The notes: generated by a model not told the origin, from the letters alone. Counted from the stretch's first letter, positions 11,646 through 22,962 are shown. The stretch: 64,000 nucleotides of DNA from Papilionanthe hookeriana x Papilionanthe teres (GCA_022702705.1 CM040427.1:77863283-77927282); one strand, 5' to 3'. Translations and numbers: made by a program.

Positions 11646-12279
11646 ATCTGTATGAAGAGGGACTCAATCCCAAGCCATCAAAACCAAATCGAACAAAGTT
11701 CGTGGCTCCGTGTCAATAGGACTGGTCGATCCTCTAACACACAGAGGAAGGAGAATTGAAAGGTTGGAATTGAAGGATTCAGAATGAAAATCAGTCTGAG
11801 ATTTAGATTTGTTTTATTCGTTTTAGTGATTCGATTTCATTTTCGACTATTTAGAGTTCGTGTTTATTTGCAATTTATTTTGCTTCAAATTCTTAAAAAG
11901 AAGGAATTCCTTATTCATTTTCTTTCTCTTTTCGTTCTTTGTTCGAAGTTCATTTAGTTTAATGGCGTTTCCCAGTCAATTTGCACAAAAAGAGGTGAAG
12001 GCAGAACATGACATGATCATTCTCATTCCAATCTGTTGAAAATACATCATACAACTTGATCCAAAACATGATGATATTTTTCTCGAAAATTTAGTATCTC
12101 ATACAATCCTCATAAATCCAAAACGGATTGTGTAAGATACTTGTTGATTCTTCCAAAAGCATTTGTCAAAATCCATGTCTGAATAGTAAGATACATGGAC
12201 AATAACATCATCTTCCAAGCTACCCTTGGCAGGAATGCCGTACGGATGTGCATTGGAGGTGTGCTATCTCCCATGTAAC
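11646..12279. other. Noncoding spacer between AlkB-like ORF and minisatellite, with a hairpin
   Basis: AT-rich and without a gene. A hairpin at about 12094-12140 pairs GTATCTCATACAATCC with GGATTGTGTAAGATAC (two mismatches). A downstream CCATGT/ACATGG pair lies near 12172-12197. These could be part of the 3' untranslated region of the AlkB-like mRNA. Confidence 0.4.
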
Positions 12280-13765
12280 TCACAACTCGTAGGGCCGGAG
12301 ACTCTCTAACTCTGGATCTGGCTGAAAATGAAAAGGCATCTTTCTATCATCCATCCTTCTGAAAGTGACGGAGATTCGTTCAACAGGCACTCTTGGAATG
12401 CAATGTTTTGCTATGTCCGCTCCATTTCCTTTTAATACCATGACGGAACCTACCGGTAGTGGTATTTCCACCGGCCCTCGGAATTCTCCGGGGCCCGCAA
12501 TCCGGAGGTCAGATCCGAACATGATATTACACTGGTTGACAAAAGAGACTGTGCAGAAAGGTCTGACAATGTCATGATGGTCTATGTGTGAAGGTATGCA
12601 GTCGCCTCCTTGTAAATGTTAATGATACGAATCGTTGGGTATGCAACTGCGAGCAATACCCTCCATGTCACCATCCTTTTTACTATTCTTTTGATAATTC
12701 TTGGCATCGGATCCACCTCACTGTGACGGAGTATCCCTGGTGGATTTCCTTTTCTATCTTCGGCGAAGTTGTAGCAACACCCGCACTGGATAGTAACTCT
12801 TCCTTTTCCTGCCATCCATCTTCGGGGTTCTGAATAGGTTTTCTCCCTCAGACGACCAGCTCGGCCCATTTTCTGAAGCTCGATAATGCAATCCACAATC
12901 TGCTGTTGTTCGTAATCTGAGAACACATCCGTATGCAGCTCAAGGCCTTCCAAGATGTTGACCCTCTTGCCTCGAATTCTCTCAAAGTATTCAAAAATTT
13001 TCTTTTCAACTTGCTGTAATTTCTCCAGCTCCTATTCCGGGATTATCTGAAGTCCTCGGGGTCTGGTATCATATTGCGGGATGTACGGCTCAACCCCAGC
13101 ATGCTCTCCTGCATGTCTCGGCTCCTCGGGGATAGTTTCTGTCGGGACATCCTCCGGGGTTGCTTTCGCAACAAGACTCTTCAAAACTGGTAGCTCTGTC
13201 TGGCGTCGTGGTACTAACTTCGTTTCTATTTTCCTCAGGATTTCTTTCATCCTTTCTTCTGTTCTTGGAATTGACTTCCTCCTTTCTGGTTCCTGACGAA
13301 CCAATCTCTTCGAAGTATTTGTACTGACGGTAGCGACTGTCTCTTCACGCTGATCTGCTGCCAGCTTAGTCAGCATCTTGCGAATGCGACAATTCTTGTT
13401 TCTTCGTTGAGTAGGAGTGAGAGTGGCTCTCCTCACCTCTTGAATTTCTGTAGGCATGGCGCTGACAAGTCTGCCTTCTGTTGTAGCCACCACGGACTTA
13501 ACTTTCTTATCCTCTCCCGTTGCATGAGCGGCGTTTGCTTTTCTTTTCTTGCTAGTAGACGGCTGACCTGGGTCACCCAATTTCATCACTATATGGCTGC
13601 GGAGCTCTTCCCGATCAATCAGAGTCCAATCGGTTTCTTCGTACTGTAACAGGCCGGTGTGAAATCAGAGTCGATCTCAGTCACGGCCCCATCCTTCATC
13701 TTCTTTTCATCGAGTGCTAGACTCACGCCATTTTTAAAGTTCAGAATCAACTGCCCGTTCGACAT
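12280..13765 (-). pseudogene. AlkB-like 2-oxoglutarate/Fe(II) dioxygenase ORF (ALKBH9/ALKBH10-like) carried by the retrotransposon
   Basis: ATG at 13765, four bases after a splice-acceptor-like TTTTTGCAG. An N-terminal segment (LILNFKNG) resembles the start of ORF1. A Lys/Arg-rich linker follows (13589-13035). From about 12980 the protein matches plant ALKBH9/ALKBH10: RGKRVNILEGLELH, CCYNFA, GNPPGILRHSEVDP, INIY. The HxD iron ligands are encoded at 12588-12580, followed by HH. The distal His (AKH) is at 12405-12403 and the 2-oxoglutarate motif RISVTFR at 12378-12358. Plant members of the family remove N6-methyl groups from adenosine in RNA (established). Breaks: a frameshift near 13640, TAG at 13034-13032, and a one-base deletion near 12605 just before HxD. 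The frame ends at a stop at 12280. That this domain acts on element RNA is inference. Confidence 0.85.
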
Positions 13766-14102
13766 TTCCCTGCAAAAATAAGGAAAGGATCAGGGGCTGT
13801 ACTAAGAACAAGAACAATAAGAAAAAAAAAATATTAATGAAAAGGTTTTATTCATTTCCTCTTTCAAATTTTAATAAGAGTAGGAAAGGATGAGGAAAGA
13901 TTAGGAATGGGCTAATTTAAAAGAAAAGATCAAAATATTATCATTTCACATATTTCTTTTTAACACATTTTTTTATTAATGATTTTTTTATCTTATCATC
14001 CATTTTTTTATATTTTGGGTTCGGATCCAGTTACGAAGGATTACTCTACCCGTGTTTCAAGGAATGAGACTCCACTTTTAAAGTCCATCCTTCTAAACAT
14101 CA
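13766..14102 (-). promoter_or_regulatory. Spacer with a putative 3' splice acceptor ahead of the AlkB-like ORF
   Basis: Between the end of pol and the AlkB-like ATG lies 337 bp of T-rich, plant-intron-like sequence. On the sense strand it ends in a pyrimidine-rich run and TTTTTGCAG (AG at 13771-13770), then GGAAATG. This is a good acceptor and suggests a spliced subgenomic mRNA. A matching arrangement (CCCTCCCGCAG then AAAATG) precedes ORF1. No donor was identified with confidence. Confidence 0.5.
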
Positions 14103-15300
14103 GGTTGCGTAATATTTCTTCAAATATCTTCCATTAATTGGAAGCATAGGTCATTCTCCACGACAGTTAACAAGCTGGTAGGAACCCCCTGAGTAGATTG
14201 CCTTGACCACGAATGACCCTTCCCAAGTTGGTTCAAATTTACCTCCTATCTTGCGGTGTGCAAGAATAGGTCTTATAAGTACTAGAACCAAATCACCGAC
14301 TTTGAATGTCCTTGGGTAGACCAGTTTATCGTGGGTCTGGATCATCTTGGCTTGATACAGTTCCAAATTTTGCTGCGCTGAAAGTCGTTTCCCTTCTAAT
14401 CTTTCCAATTCTTCTAGTCGTACTTTGGCATTTTCTTCTGTAGTGATCTTATTCGCAACTGCAATTCTGAGTGACGAAAGCTGAATCTCTAAGGGTAAAA
14501 CGGCCTCGGACCCGTACACTAAGGCATAAGGCGTAGACTGGGTAGGTGTTCTGAAAGTTGTTCTGTAAGCCCATAAAGCTTCTAACAACTTCTCGTGCCA
14601 ATTTCTTTTGTTGTCATCCAAAATTTTCTTTAATATTTGGACGAGAGTTTTATTAAAAGCTTCGACCAAGCCGTTTGCTCTTGTGTAGTAAATCGTCGAA
14701 TAGCGCCAGTCGATCCCGTGTCTCCTGACAAAATTGTTGATCTTCATACTCTTGAACGCGGACCCATTATCTGAAATGATTCGCGCGGTACCCCGAAACG
14801 GTAGACAACTCGATTCTCGAAGAACGCGAAGCACGTGGTGTGCCTTCACTTCTCTGAGCGGTACTGCTTCTGCCCACTTGGAAAAGTAATCTATTGCTGC
14901 AAGAATGAAGCAATGTCCTCTTGAAGAAGGTGGTTCTGTCGGACCCACAGGATATGTGCCCCAACACTCAAATGGCCACGATGCGATTGTCGGATGTAGC
15001 ACATTCGGAGGCTGATGTAGAACCACTCCATGCACTTGACATTGGTGACAACTCTTGGCAACTTTCATGCAATCGGTCATCATCGAGGGCCAGTAGTACC
15101 CTAGTCTCTTAATCTTCATTTTCATCTTCGGACCCGACTGATGAGTGCCACAAAGTCCTGAGTGCACTTATTTAACAATTTCACGAGCCTCGGATTCGCT
15201 CAGGCACCTTAGCCACATCTGGTTAAAAGACCTTCTATATAACGTATTGTTTATTAATGCGTAAGATAGAGTTCTTTTCTTAATTTGATGGGCAAATGAC
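14103..15300 (-). pseudogene. Ogre integrase, degenerate
   Basis: Zinc-binding H-x-G-x-CG-x-H ... CHQC is at the N-terminus (from about 15170). The catalytic core keeps the second Asp (ISDNGSAF) and Glu (NGLVEAFNK). The first Asp is lost: the second Ogre copy encodes WDTDIVGP, this one WGTYPVGP. A TAA (about 15168-15170) replaces a Glu codon found in the second copy. The C-terminal region (ALWAYRTT, PLEIQL, then SYQLVNC) is intact up to a frameshift near 14151 and ends around LKKYYAT (about 14105). Integrase inserts the cDNA into host chromatin; this copy should be inactive. Confidence 0.9.
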
Positions 15301-15399
15301 TTATCGTCCGGTAGGTTTCCTGTTTGCAAGTAGTCTATTAGCGGCTGACGCCAGTCTTCTGCATTTTCTGTTACTGCCGCAATTATTTCTTCTTCTTTT

Positions 15400-15960
15400 C
15401 ATGACTTGTGTATCATGTCCATGTCGAGCTGTGAGAGAACCTGACATCCCTGAATTGACACTTCAACTGATTCATCCTGCAAGCAGGCAAATTCTTTTGC
15501 AAGGCGGGATAACGCATCTGCAAGAGCGTTTTCTCTCCTAGGAATCTTGTAGATCGTACATTCGGAATCTGTTCCAACAATTTCATGGCATACTGAAAGT
15601 ACTGCTCGAGTCTTGCCTTTAGAATTCTATATTGTCCTGCGACCTGTTGAATTATCAACTGAGAATCCCCATAGATGTTGATATCCGTTATCCCCATCTG
15701 AATGGTTAATTCCAATCCGGTTATAAGGGTTTCATATTTTGCTTCGTTGTTTGTACAAGGTTCTGTTAAGTGGTAGGAGTACCTTAACACCCCCCGCTCC
15801 GGTGTTATAAATATTAGTCCGATTCCTGCCTTACCAGGCACTATCGTTTGCAATTCTTTATTTCTCTGCGTTGAAGATGCTCCGTCGAAGTACAGTTCCC
15901 AACGTCGATCGTCGGGGTTTTCTAGGCTCATTATCTGTTCATCTGGCAAGTCGTCGTTGA
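15400..15960 (-). pseudogene. Second (archaeal-type) RNase H of the Ogre element
   Basis: Between RNase H and integrase lies a second RNase H with WELYFDGASS, TNNEAKYETL and YGDSQLIIQQ, carrying the Asp-Glu-Asp set. A frameshift near 15555 puts the last Asp-containing segment (ALADALSRLA) in another frame. A dual RNase H is diagnostic for Tat/Ogre. It also overlaps the end of the RT frame in a different phase, so there is another frameshift near 15965. The segment up to 15300 is a degraded linker to integrase. Confidence 0.88.
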
Positions 15961-17844
15961 GGGTGATTCTGCCGGTAAAGGGTGTGCTGTGAGGATGTCT
16001 GCTAGGACTTGTCCCTTTACGGCATGAAGAGGAACGAAAGTTATATCCAATTGCATTAGTATCATCGACCACCTAGAAAGTCTACCAGAAAGCGTCGGGC
16101 GAGTCATCAAATATTGCAATGGATTAACTTTTGAGATAAGGTTGACCTTATAAGAAAGCATGTAATGCCTGAGCTTTTGAGCGGTGAAGATCAGGGCCAA
16201 ACAATGCTTCTCAATAGGAGGATACTTGACTTCTGTCAGAATCAAACGACGGCTTAGGTAGTAGAGAGCATTTTCTTTTCCCTCATCATTGACCTGGGTT
16301 AGCAAGGCTCCAAGGGAGTCGTCTAAAGCTGCGGTATAATGTATCAACGGTCTACCCGAGACTGGGGCTGCTAAGACAGGTGTCATTAAATATTGTTTGA
16401 TGTCATCGAAGGCATGTTGACATTTGGAGTCGTAAGTAAACTTGGCATCCTTCTTAACCAAAGCAGAAAAAGGCTGACACCTTCCTGACAAATTCGAAAT
16501 AAAGCGTCGAAGATATGCCAATTTCTCTTGAATGGATCGTAATTGTTTCAAGGTTTTGGGAGGTGGCATTTCTACGATAGCTTTAATCTTCTCCGGATCG
16601 ATTTTAATTCCACGATGTCGGACAACAAATCCTAAGAATTTCCCAGAGGTGATGCCGAAGGCGCATTTCAAGGGATTCATCTTAAGGTTATATTGTCTTA
16701 ATCGCTCGAAAACAATTCTCAAATCATACAAATGATCTTCCTTCAGTTTTCTTTTGATGACTACATCATCCACGTAGCATTCAACTTGGTTGTGAATGAG
16801 ATCATCAAAAATTATCGTCATAGCTCTTTGGTATGTTGCTCCTGCGTTCTTCAATCCGAAAGGCATCACTGTGTAGCAGTATATTCCGATTGGCGTTCTG
16901 AAGGCTGTGAGCTTTTCGTCTTCCGGTGCCATCTTTATCTGGTTGTATCCTGAAGATCCATCCATGAAAGAGAATATTTCGTGCGTTGAGGCGATGTCCA
17001 TCATTAATTCTGGGATTGGTAGTGGGAATTCATCATTTGGACACGCTTTGTTCAAATCTCTGAAATCTACGCAGATTCTGATCTGTCCATTCTTCTTTCT
17101 GACTGGTACCACGTTGGCTAACCAAGTTGGATATTGTTCTTCACGGACAAATTTAGCGTCTATTAGCTTCTTAACTTCAGCTATTACCTGTTGTTCGATT
17201 TCTATACGCATTCTTCTCGGAGCTTGTCTGACTATAATGACAGTGTGATCCACTCCTAACTTGTGAACTGCAACCTCTGGAGCTAATCCTGGCATTTCAT
17301 CATAACTCCAAGCAAAACAGTCCTTGAATTCCATCAGTAGCTTGATCATTTCTTCGGAGTCTTCTTTATTGAGTAAGGAGCTAACAATGGTCGGCCTAGG
17401 CTCTTCGCTAGTACCTAAGTTAACTTCCATTAACTCGTCTATTGTAGATTTAATTTCTTCTTCAAATTCTGGCGGAGCGTCTCCGACTGGTAAATCTTCG
17501 AGATCATCTAAAGCTTCCAAGCAATCTTCATTAGGCTTGCAAGTGACAACCAAGCAAAATCCCGTATCATCAACTGATCCTACTGTGCCGAATCCAAGAC
17601 CATGTTTTGAATTGGGAGGCCGACCGACATTATTCCATAATTTTTCAAAGTGTTGTGATTGACTTTTTGTCCATTGTTTAGGTAAGACACCACGTTGAAT
17701 TAAATTCTGAACACAGGGAGAATACCACTCAAAAGGCAATTCCATTAATTCAGAAGAAGTAACATCTTCAAATTGTACATCATTTTCACTTTTGGAAGAA
17801 GAAGCACCACGGTAGAATTTGATCGGCTTAAGCACGACCACCAT
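15961..17844 (-). pseudogene. Ogre reverse transcriptase with first RNase H
   Basis: A long open stretch of more than 600 codons (17844-15931). It contains the pre-RT segment, RT palm motifs (IRICVDFRDLNKA, FSFMDGSSGYNQI, FGLKNAGATYQRAM), the catalytic YVDDVV, the GKFLGF and KLRSIQEKLAYLRRF segments, and the first RNase H (ALDDSLGALL, YYLSRRL, EKHCLALIF). The catalytic residues look intact. The reading frame upstream (to about 18300) is linked by frameshifts to the protease. It makes cDNA from the element RNA. The same region on the plus strand at 54835-56790 belongs to the second copy. Confidence 0.95.
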
Positions 17845-18369
17845 GCACTTCCTCGACCACCATACCCTCGATCTTATTAGAATGGATCGGGGTCAGGGTC
17901 ATAGTATGCACATAGTGGTTAATCTTCTCGTACATTGATTTGTATTCTTCATTCTTTTCATCTTCGAGAGAGATCTTGAACTGAAGTTTTTTTTGATTTA
18001 TTGTTGCTGCTTCTTTCTTGATTTCTTCTTCTTCGAAACTGTTCTCCCAATCAACGTCGATGATCGGTTTCTTCTGTCCAACTATTCCAACGTCTCTTCC
18101 TCGACCTCGTCCCCGACCTCGACCTCGGGTGCGAGTTCTGGAGAAACCTTCACCATCTCGCCGTAAGGGAGTGGTGAGTAACTGTTGGACTAGAATTTCA
18201 GGTTCTACGTCGTCCCGAACTTCTGTTGCTTCATTTGGTACGGTATTTTTGGAGAAGATTGTTTTCTTCTAAGGCGCGTAGTAGGCTGCATCTTCGTGAA
18301 TTCCGATTTCATGCACGGAGAATGGTTGCAAATCACCTTTGATACACTGTTCTCCTCCCTCATAATACT
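17845..18369 (-). pseudogene. Linker between Ogre protease and RT
   Basis: Coding-like but broken sequence: an RTRTRGRGRGRG run (around 18100-18140), KKPIIDVDWE and an acidic stretch, then KIEGMVVEEVHGG leading into the RT frame. The second copy has the same segment at 54310-54834. I see no intron signature here, although Ogre elements described elsewhere splice between protease and RT. Confidence 0.55.
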
Positions 18370-18804
18370 TTATGCACTGGTGTAGAGACAACGGTACCAT
18401 CTGGTTTCATGGATCCATGGCCGACCCAGTAGAGCGTTGAACGATGTCTTAGAATCAATTATGTGGAATTTTGCGGTTGTCTTTGCTAAATCACCAGTTA
18501 TCATTAATAGTGTTATCGATCCAAGAGCTCTTTCTCCCTTCTGATTGAACCCTCTTAATAACATCTTATCTGCTTCAAGCTCGCGAGCAACAATTTCCAA
18601 ATATGCTAATGTTCGAAGGTTCATTATGTTGATTGATGCTCCTGGATCAACCAACACTCTGGAGAGCGTAAACTTTCCAATAGTGACTGAAATGTACAAC
18701 GGTCGGTTGTGATCAGCTGTTCCAAGTAGCAGATCATTGTCTATGAAGGTAACACCACGCTGTTCTTTCAACGAGCAAACATCGTCTAAGGAATTACCGG
18801 CCAT
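18370..18804 (-). pseudogene. Ogre aspartic protease
   Basis: The retropepsin motif VDPGASINIMN is followed by LRGFNQKGE and FNALLGRPWIH, the usual order of a retrotransposon protease. The active-site Asp-x-Gly-Ala is present. A frameshift near 18400 changes the last residues. The protease would cut Gag-Pol. Confidence 0.88.
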
Positions 18805-18809
18805 TTGAG

Positions 18810-19331
18810 CTAAACAAATCTCGGGATCAAGTAAGCCTTGATCAGAGTTTCCCTCATCTCTTTTGACAGGATCAGAGCGTCGTAGATGCTCAGTTTAGCT
18901 GGTAGCTTCCTAAGATGGGCTAGCACGTTATAATCCACTTTATTACCATGTTCCTCGATTTCTTCTCGAACGGGTAATCCTTCTGTTGGGGTTGGCTCCT
19001 CTTGAGCAACCACCTGCTTTCCTTTATCCTTTGGACCCATTCTCGGAGGTAGAACTTTTCTGCTTCTTAGGTTGACTTCGGTTACTTGTTCGAATCCGGT
19101 GGTGACTCTACCGGTGTCTCCTCTCGAATCGGAATGACCGGCTTTTCACGGAATTGCTTCGGAATCCGATAACTCCGCTTCCGTAGTGATTGGAGCTCCT
19201 CGGAATTCACAAATAGATTCGTTGCTTGTTGAGCTTTCGTAGCCATCTTTGTGAGCGTCTTCTCCTTCGTCGTGGTCATCGAGGTTTAGTATGATTTGAG
19301 AATCGTTTATCGTATCGGAATCGAGATCCAT
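18810..19331 (-). pseudogene. Gag-protease linker of the Ogre element
   Basis: Acidic and Lys-rich sequence with an LRSGK-type segment (about 19050) and YDALILSKEMRETLIKA just upstream of the protease. Two frames overlap, showing a frameshift near 19150. The corresponding segment at 53400-53880 in the second copy is nearly continuous. Confidence 0.6.
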
Positions 19332-21300
19332 ATTAGGTTAGTTGTTGTTAGTTACAGAATCGTTAGAAACAGTCAAAACATAGCCAACACCAAAACTCTT
19401 ATCATTATAGGATCCCGCTGGGGCGAGCAAATAATCATACAGAGTCATAGGTCCGAGGGATTTCTCCCCCGAATCGGAAACAACCATCCTAGGATAAGCA
19501 GCCCCTAGTCTACCCTTTGGAGCCTCGGTCTTCTTTTCTTCCACGATCTTCTCCTCCTTCTGGGGTTGTTCTTCAATCGCAAGCGATAGCACCGGCTCGA
19601 CAGGTTTCAAACTCTCAGTTGAAGCGCGCACCGAAGCGTTCTGGATATGATCCAAGATTTTCTTTGAAGAATTTGTCCAGACGTTATTCCATCCATTATC
19701 GGTCGTGTATGGGTTTATCGGAACAATAGGATCCGTTGAAATGACATTGATGGAACCTCCTTTTTGGGGTTCCTTTATGTATTCCTTCGGGATCGTTATG
19801 TTCCCTCTTCGGAGATTACCTTCGAGCCAATTCTTAAAAGTGAAGCAGTCTTCATTCTTGTGTCCGATCATCCGGTGGTAAGGGCAGTAGTTCGGATGAT
19901 CTTTCTTGTTGACTTCTTCTGGCCTTCTGAGATTTGGTAATTGAAAATCAGGTGTCTTCATCAAACTGCGAAACATCTTAGCTACTGCTTCCGTCTTGAA
20001 TGGATATTCCTTGTTCAGAAGTTCCTCCAGGGGACGTGACGAATGAGGTAGTGGTTGACTATGCTGCCATGGCTGGTGGCTCGGTCGAGGCTGTTGATAG
20101 CCCTGCTGAGGTTGCTGATAAATCTGTTGTGGTTGTTGGTAAGTCCTTTGTGGTGGTTGATAACTAGGTGTGGTTGCTCTGGCTGTATCTGCACTGGCTG
20201 CTTGCCTTTATCTACTGCCATGACGATTCCGAATTTCTTTTCAAATGCTTTTACAGGCTTCTACTTATCGGTCTTTTCCAAGAAACTTAGCTGTTTTGCT
20301 TCCTCCTGCAAGCTCCCGGCCTTGCTAAGCAACTTCTCGAAAGTCTTGATTGTAAATCCTTTAAGGAGAAGTGTTATCGAGCCATGGATACTTTTCAACA
20401 AAATATCGATCGCATGCTGTTCTTGAAGTTGTGGTTCACACTTCATGCTTAAGTTTCTCCATCGAAGTATGTAATCCACCAAAGTTTCGTTCGATTTCTG
20501 TTGCTCCACCACTAAATCACCGATAGTGATATGGTGCCGAGCTCCGACAAACCGCTTAACGAAGAGGTTTTCTAACTCTAAAAAGGTCTTAACTGAGCCC
20601 TTTGGCAATTCTGCATACCAATCGAAGGCAATCCCTGACAGGCTGCTGACAAACTGTCGAAAGAGTAAAGCATCGCTCACACCGGCATTGCAGCAACTAG
20701 CACGAAAACGTGCGACATGCTGCCAGGGGTTTCCCGTTCCATCAAAAGTCTTGAACAGAGGTGGTACAAAGCCTTTTGGTATTAGACCGCATCAAATTCT
20801 TCAGGGTAAGGTCTACCCGTTTGAATAGAAGCTCCGCTCTTAGACTGTGCTAAGGCTTCTCGCACCTGCGGTTCTACCATGTTTTTGATATCTTTTTCGG
20901 GAATCATGCTTTGCGTAGAATCTTTCTTCGATTGTTCATCTCCGTTAACAGATGTGATCTCCTTTCCTCCGTCCGCGATGTGAATAATCTCCGGGGGTGT
21001 TTCCTTTTGAGGTTGCAGCTGACTCTGGAGAGTGGCTAAAGCGGCAGCCATCTCTTCCATCCTTTTTGCCATTTGGGAAATTGTATCATCCTTTTCTTGA
21101 AGTTGTGCTCTCATCACTTCCGGTTCTTCCCTTTTTGAAGCTGACGGAGCGCCTTGCGAAGCTGCCGATGCTCGGGTCTCGACCATATTAATCTCGGCGT
21201 ACTCTTCATCCATAAATTCTGATGAATCTACTTCATTTGCCAATTTTTCTCCTCTTTCCTTTGCCAACCGTCGGATGTCCGTTCTTAGCTTGCCTATGGC
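19332..21300 (-). pseudogene. Ogre Gag (coiled-coil, capsid, zinc knuckle)
   Basis: N-terminal coiled-coil-like region (LQEKDDTISQMAKRMEEM, about 21100) and a GRPYPEEFD segment, then the Tat-type capsid (SDALLFRQFVSSLSG, AFDWYAELPKGS, DYILRWRNLSMKC). A Gln/Pro-rich stretch (around 20060-20180) precedes an unusual zinc knuckle, CPYHRMIGHKNEDC (C-x2-H-x3-GH-x4-C), about 19905-19864. Frameshifts near 20782 and 20250 break it. Gag packages the RNA. The glycine-rich end (PRMVVSDSGEKSLGP) is repeated in the second copy. Confidence 0.9.
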
Positions 21301-22437
21301 ATCCTCTAGTGGCCTCTTCCAAACGGTTTCACGGTTGTCATGTGATGACTGTTGAACTTCTTTCTCAGGAGTTTCTTTTAATGTAGTAGCACTTTCTTCA
21401 GATTCTGGCTTTTTGACGAGACTCTTCTTTCCAGAACATTGTGCCTGTATCGGTTCAGCAATAATAGGTCACCACACCATCATTCTCGCAGTATAAGGCC
21501 TAGGACCAGATGGTCTGTTGGTTGTGCGTCGGTAGGTGGTGTCCTCCCTAATATGGTGTCCCGATACGACAACAGGCGAACTAGCTCGCACTTTCTTCCT
21601 TGGCCTCTCTGGGGCAGTGACGGGGTTTACTCGCGGTCCGAGGTGGGATTTGACTGGCACTCGTCCCATTCTTCTTAGGATCTCTGATACGGGGCACCCT
21701 TCCTTCTTAGCTAGTTTCTCTACTACGGCTCGCAGTCGGGTAAGCGGCGTAATCTTGGCTCTCTTCCTCTTACAGTCACTATAATATGCAGGTCGGGGTA
21801 ATGCAGTGGCGATCCTCCGAACATCTTCATCCGATGCAGCAGAGAGAGGGTGGAACCTACTTCCTCCCAACAGCGGTGAAATTTCAGGTAGTTCTTCTTC
21901 CTCCTCAGGAATCTCTTCCAGTAAAGCAACTTCAGCAGCCTTGGCCTTCTCGATCCTGGCGATCTTTCTGCTCCTATTTCTTCTCTAAGTCCTAGTCAGG
22001 GGTGTAAACTTTGAACTGGACCCAATTTCAAAAACAGACGGTATTGCAGCGAAATCTGCACCCTCCACGGTGGCAGGCTTATCATAAACTTGGGACTCCC
22101 TTCCCTTTCAGTTTGGCGGGAGCCGAGGTAGGTGTAGAGATAACCAGACCGGTGGGGGTAGAGATCACAGTCCTTCTACGAACAGTGGTGTCTCTTTCAG
22201 CTGGGACTTTTCGTAGGGGAGGGAATTCTTGAGTCGACTTCAGGTTAAACTTAATTATGGGTTTCTAGTTTCTGGCACTTTGTCCACTAGTGTGAAGAGG
22301 GTAACGTCAGTGAACTTAATATCTGTATTGTCGAATCCTTGTCCAAAACGGATGATTCCATTGTCAGGCAGTTCATCCTTATAGACGGCGAAGTCCATTC
22401 CATTGGTGAAGGAGAAAATTAACTTTGGTACAGTCAT
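21301..22437 (-). pseudogene. ORF1 upstream of gag, typical of Ogre elements, function unknown
   Basis: ATG 22437 follows CCTCCCGCAG. It starts with LIFSFTNGMDFAV, like the start of the AlkB-like ORF (LILNFKNGVSLAL). After frameshifts near 22260 and 22080, a Lys/Glu-rich region and the KKRAKITPLTRLR, CPVSEILRRMG segments follow, ending at a stop at 21469. Ogre elements are known for an extra ORF before gag whose function is undefined. The shared N-terminus suggests ORF1 and the 3' ORF are related modules. Confidence 0.7.
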
Positions 22438-22962
22438 TTTCTGCGGGAGGGTAAATTCCGAACGTCAGTCCCGAATTATGCTTCCTTTTGTCGCAAAACT
22501 TAAGACGGAAAAGAAAGAGTCCGAACACATTTTAGTTTATCTTAGTATATTTGCGATTTAAAAGAGTTCGTTTATTAAAAGGTTGTTTATTAGAGGATTT
22601 GTTTGTCAGAACAAAATGATTAATGGAGGAAGGTTAAAGGAAATGTAAATGACCCGATTCAGAATTGGAAAGGAAGAGAAAGTCTCGTAAGACTTCTCAA
22701 CTCAAAAGACCACTCCTAGACTAACACCTATTGGGGGTCCACCCCACTTCAGAAAGAGGCAAAAAGGATTTCAGAACCTCTCTGTTTAGGGGTGTCTAAA
22801 CAGTGGCTCCAAAATCCAAAAGGAATTGACTATACCCGTTCAAGACAGAAATGAACGTGGTATGCCAACGGGAAGAATGGTAGTTTGGTCCACAAGGGGT
22901 ATGGACTCACTACCGATTTATGAAAGCAAAACATTCTGATCAAAATAGAGAGAGGAACTAAT
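22438..22962 (-). other. Ogre 5' leader
   Basis: Noncoding leader between PBS and ORF1. It contains the sense sequence TGGACCCCCAATAGGTGT (22741-22724), exactly complementary to the PPT region, and a putative splice acceptor at its ORF1 end (AG at 22442-22441). Confidence 0.7.

Noticed and set aside
12365..12577. Plus-strand frame opposite the AlkB-like region
   Set aside because: Shadow of the minus-strand coding sequence.
12280..13765. AlkB-like ORF as a separately inserted host pseudogene
   Set aside because: Its strand, position between integrase and PPT, acceptor-ATG context and ORF1-like N-terminus tie it to the element. It is kept as an alternative to be tested in other copies.
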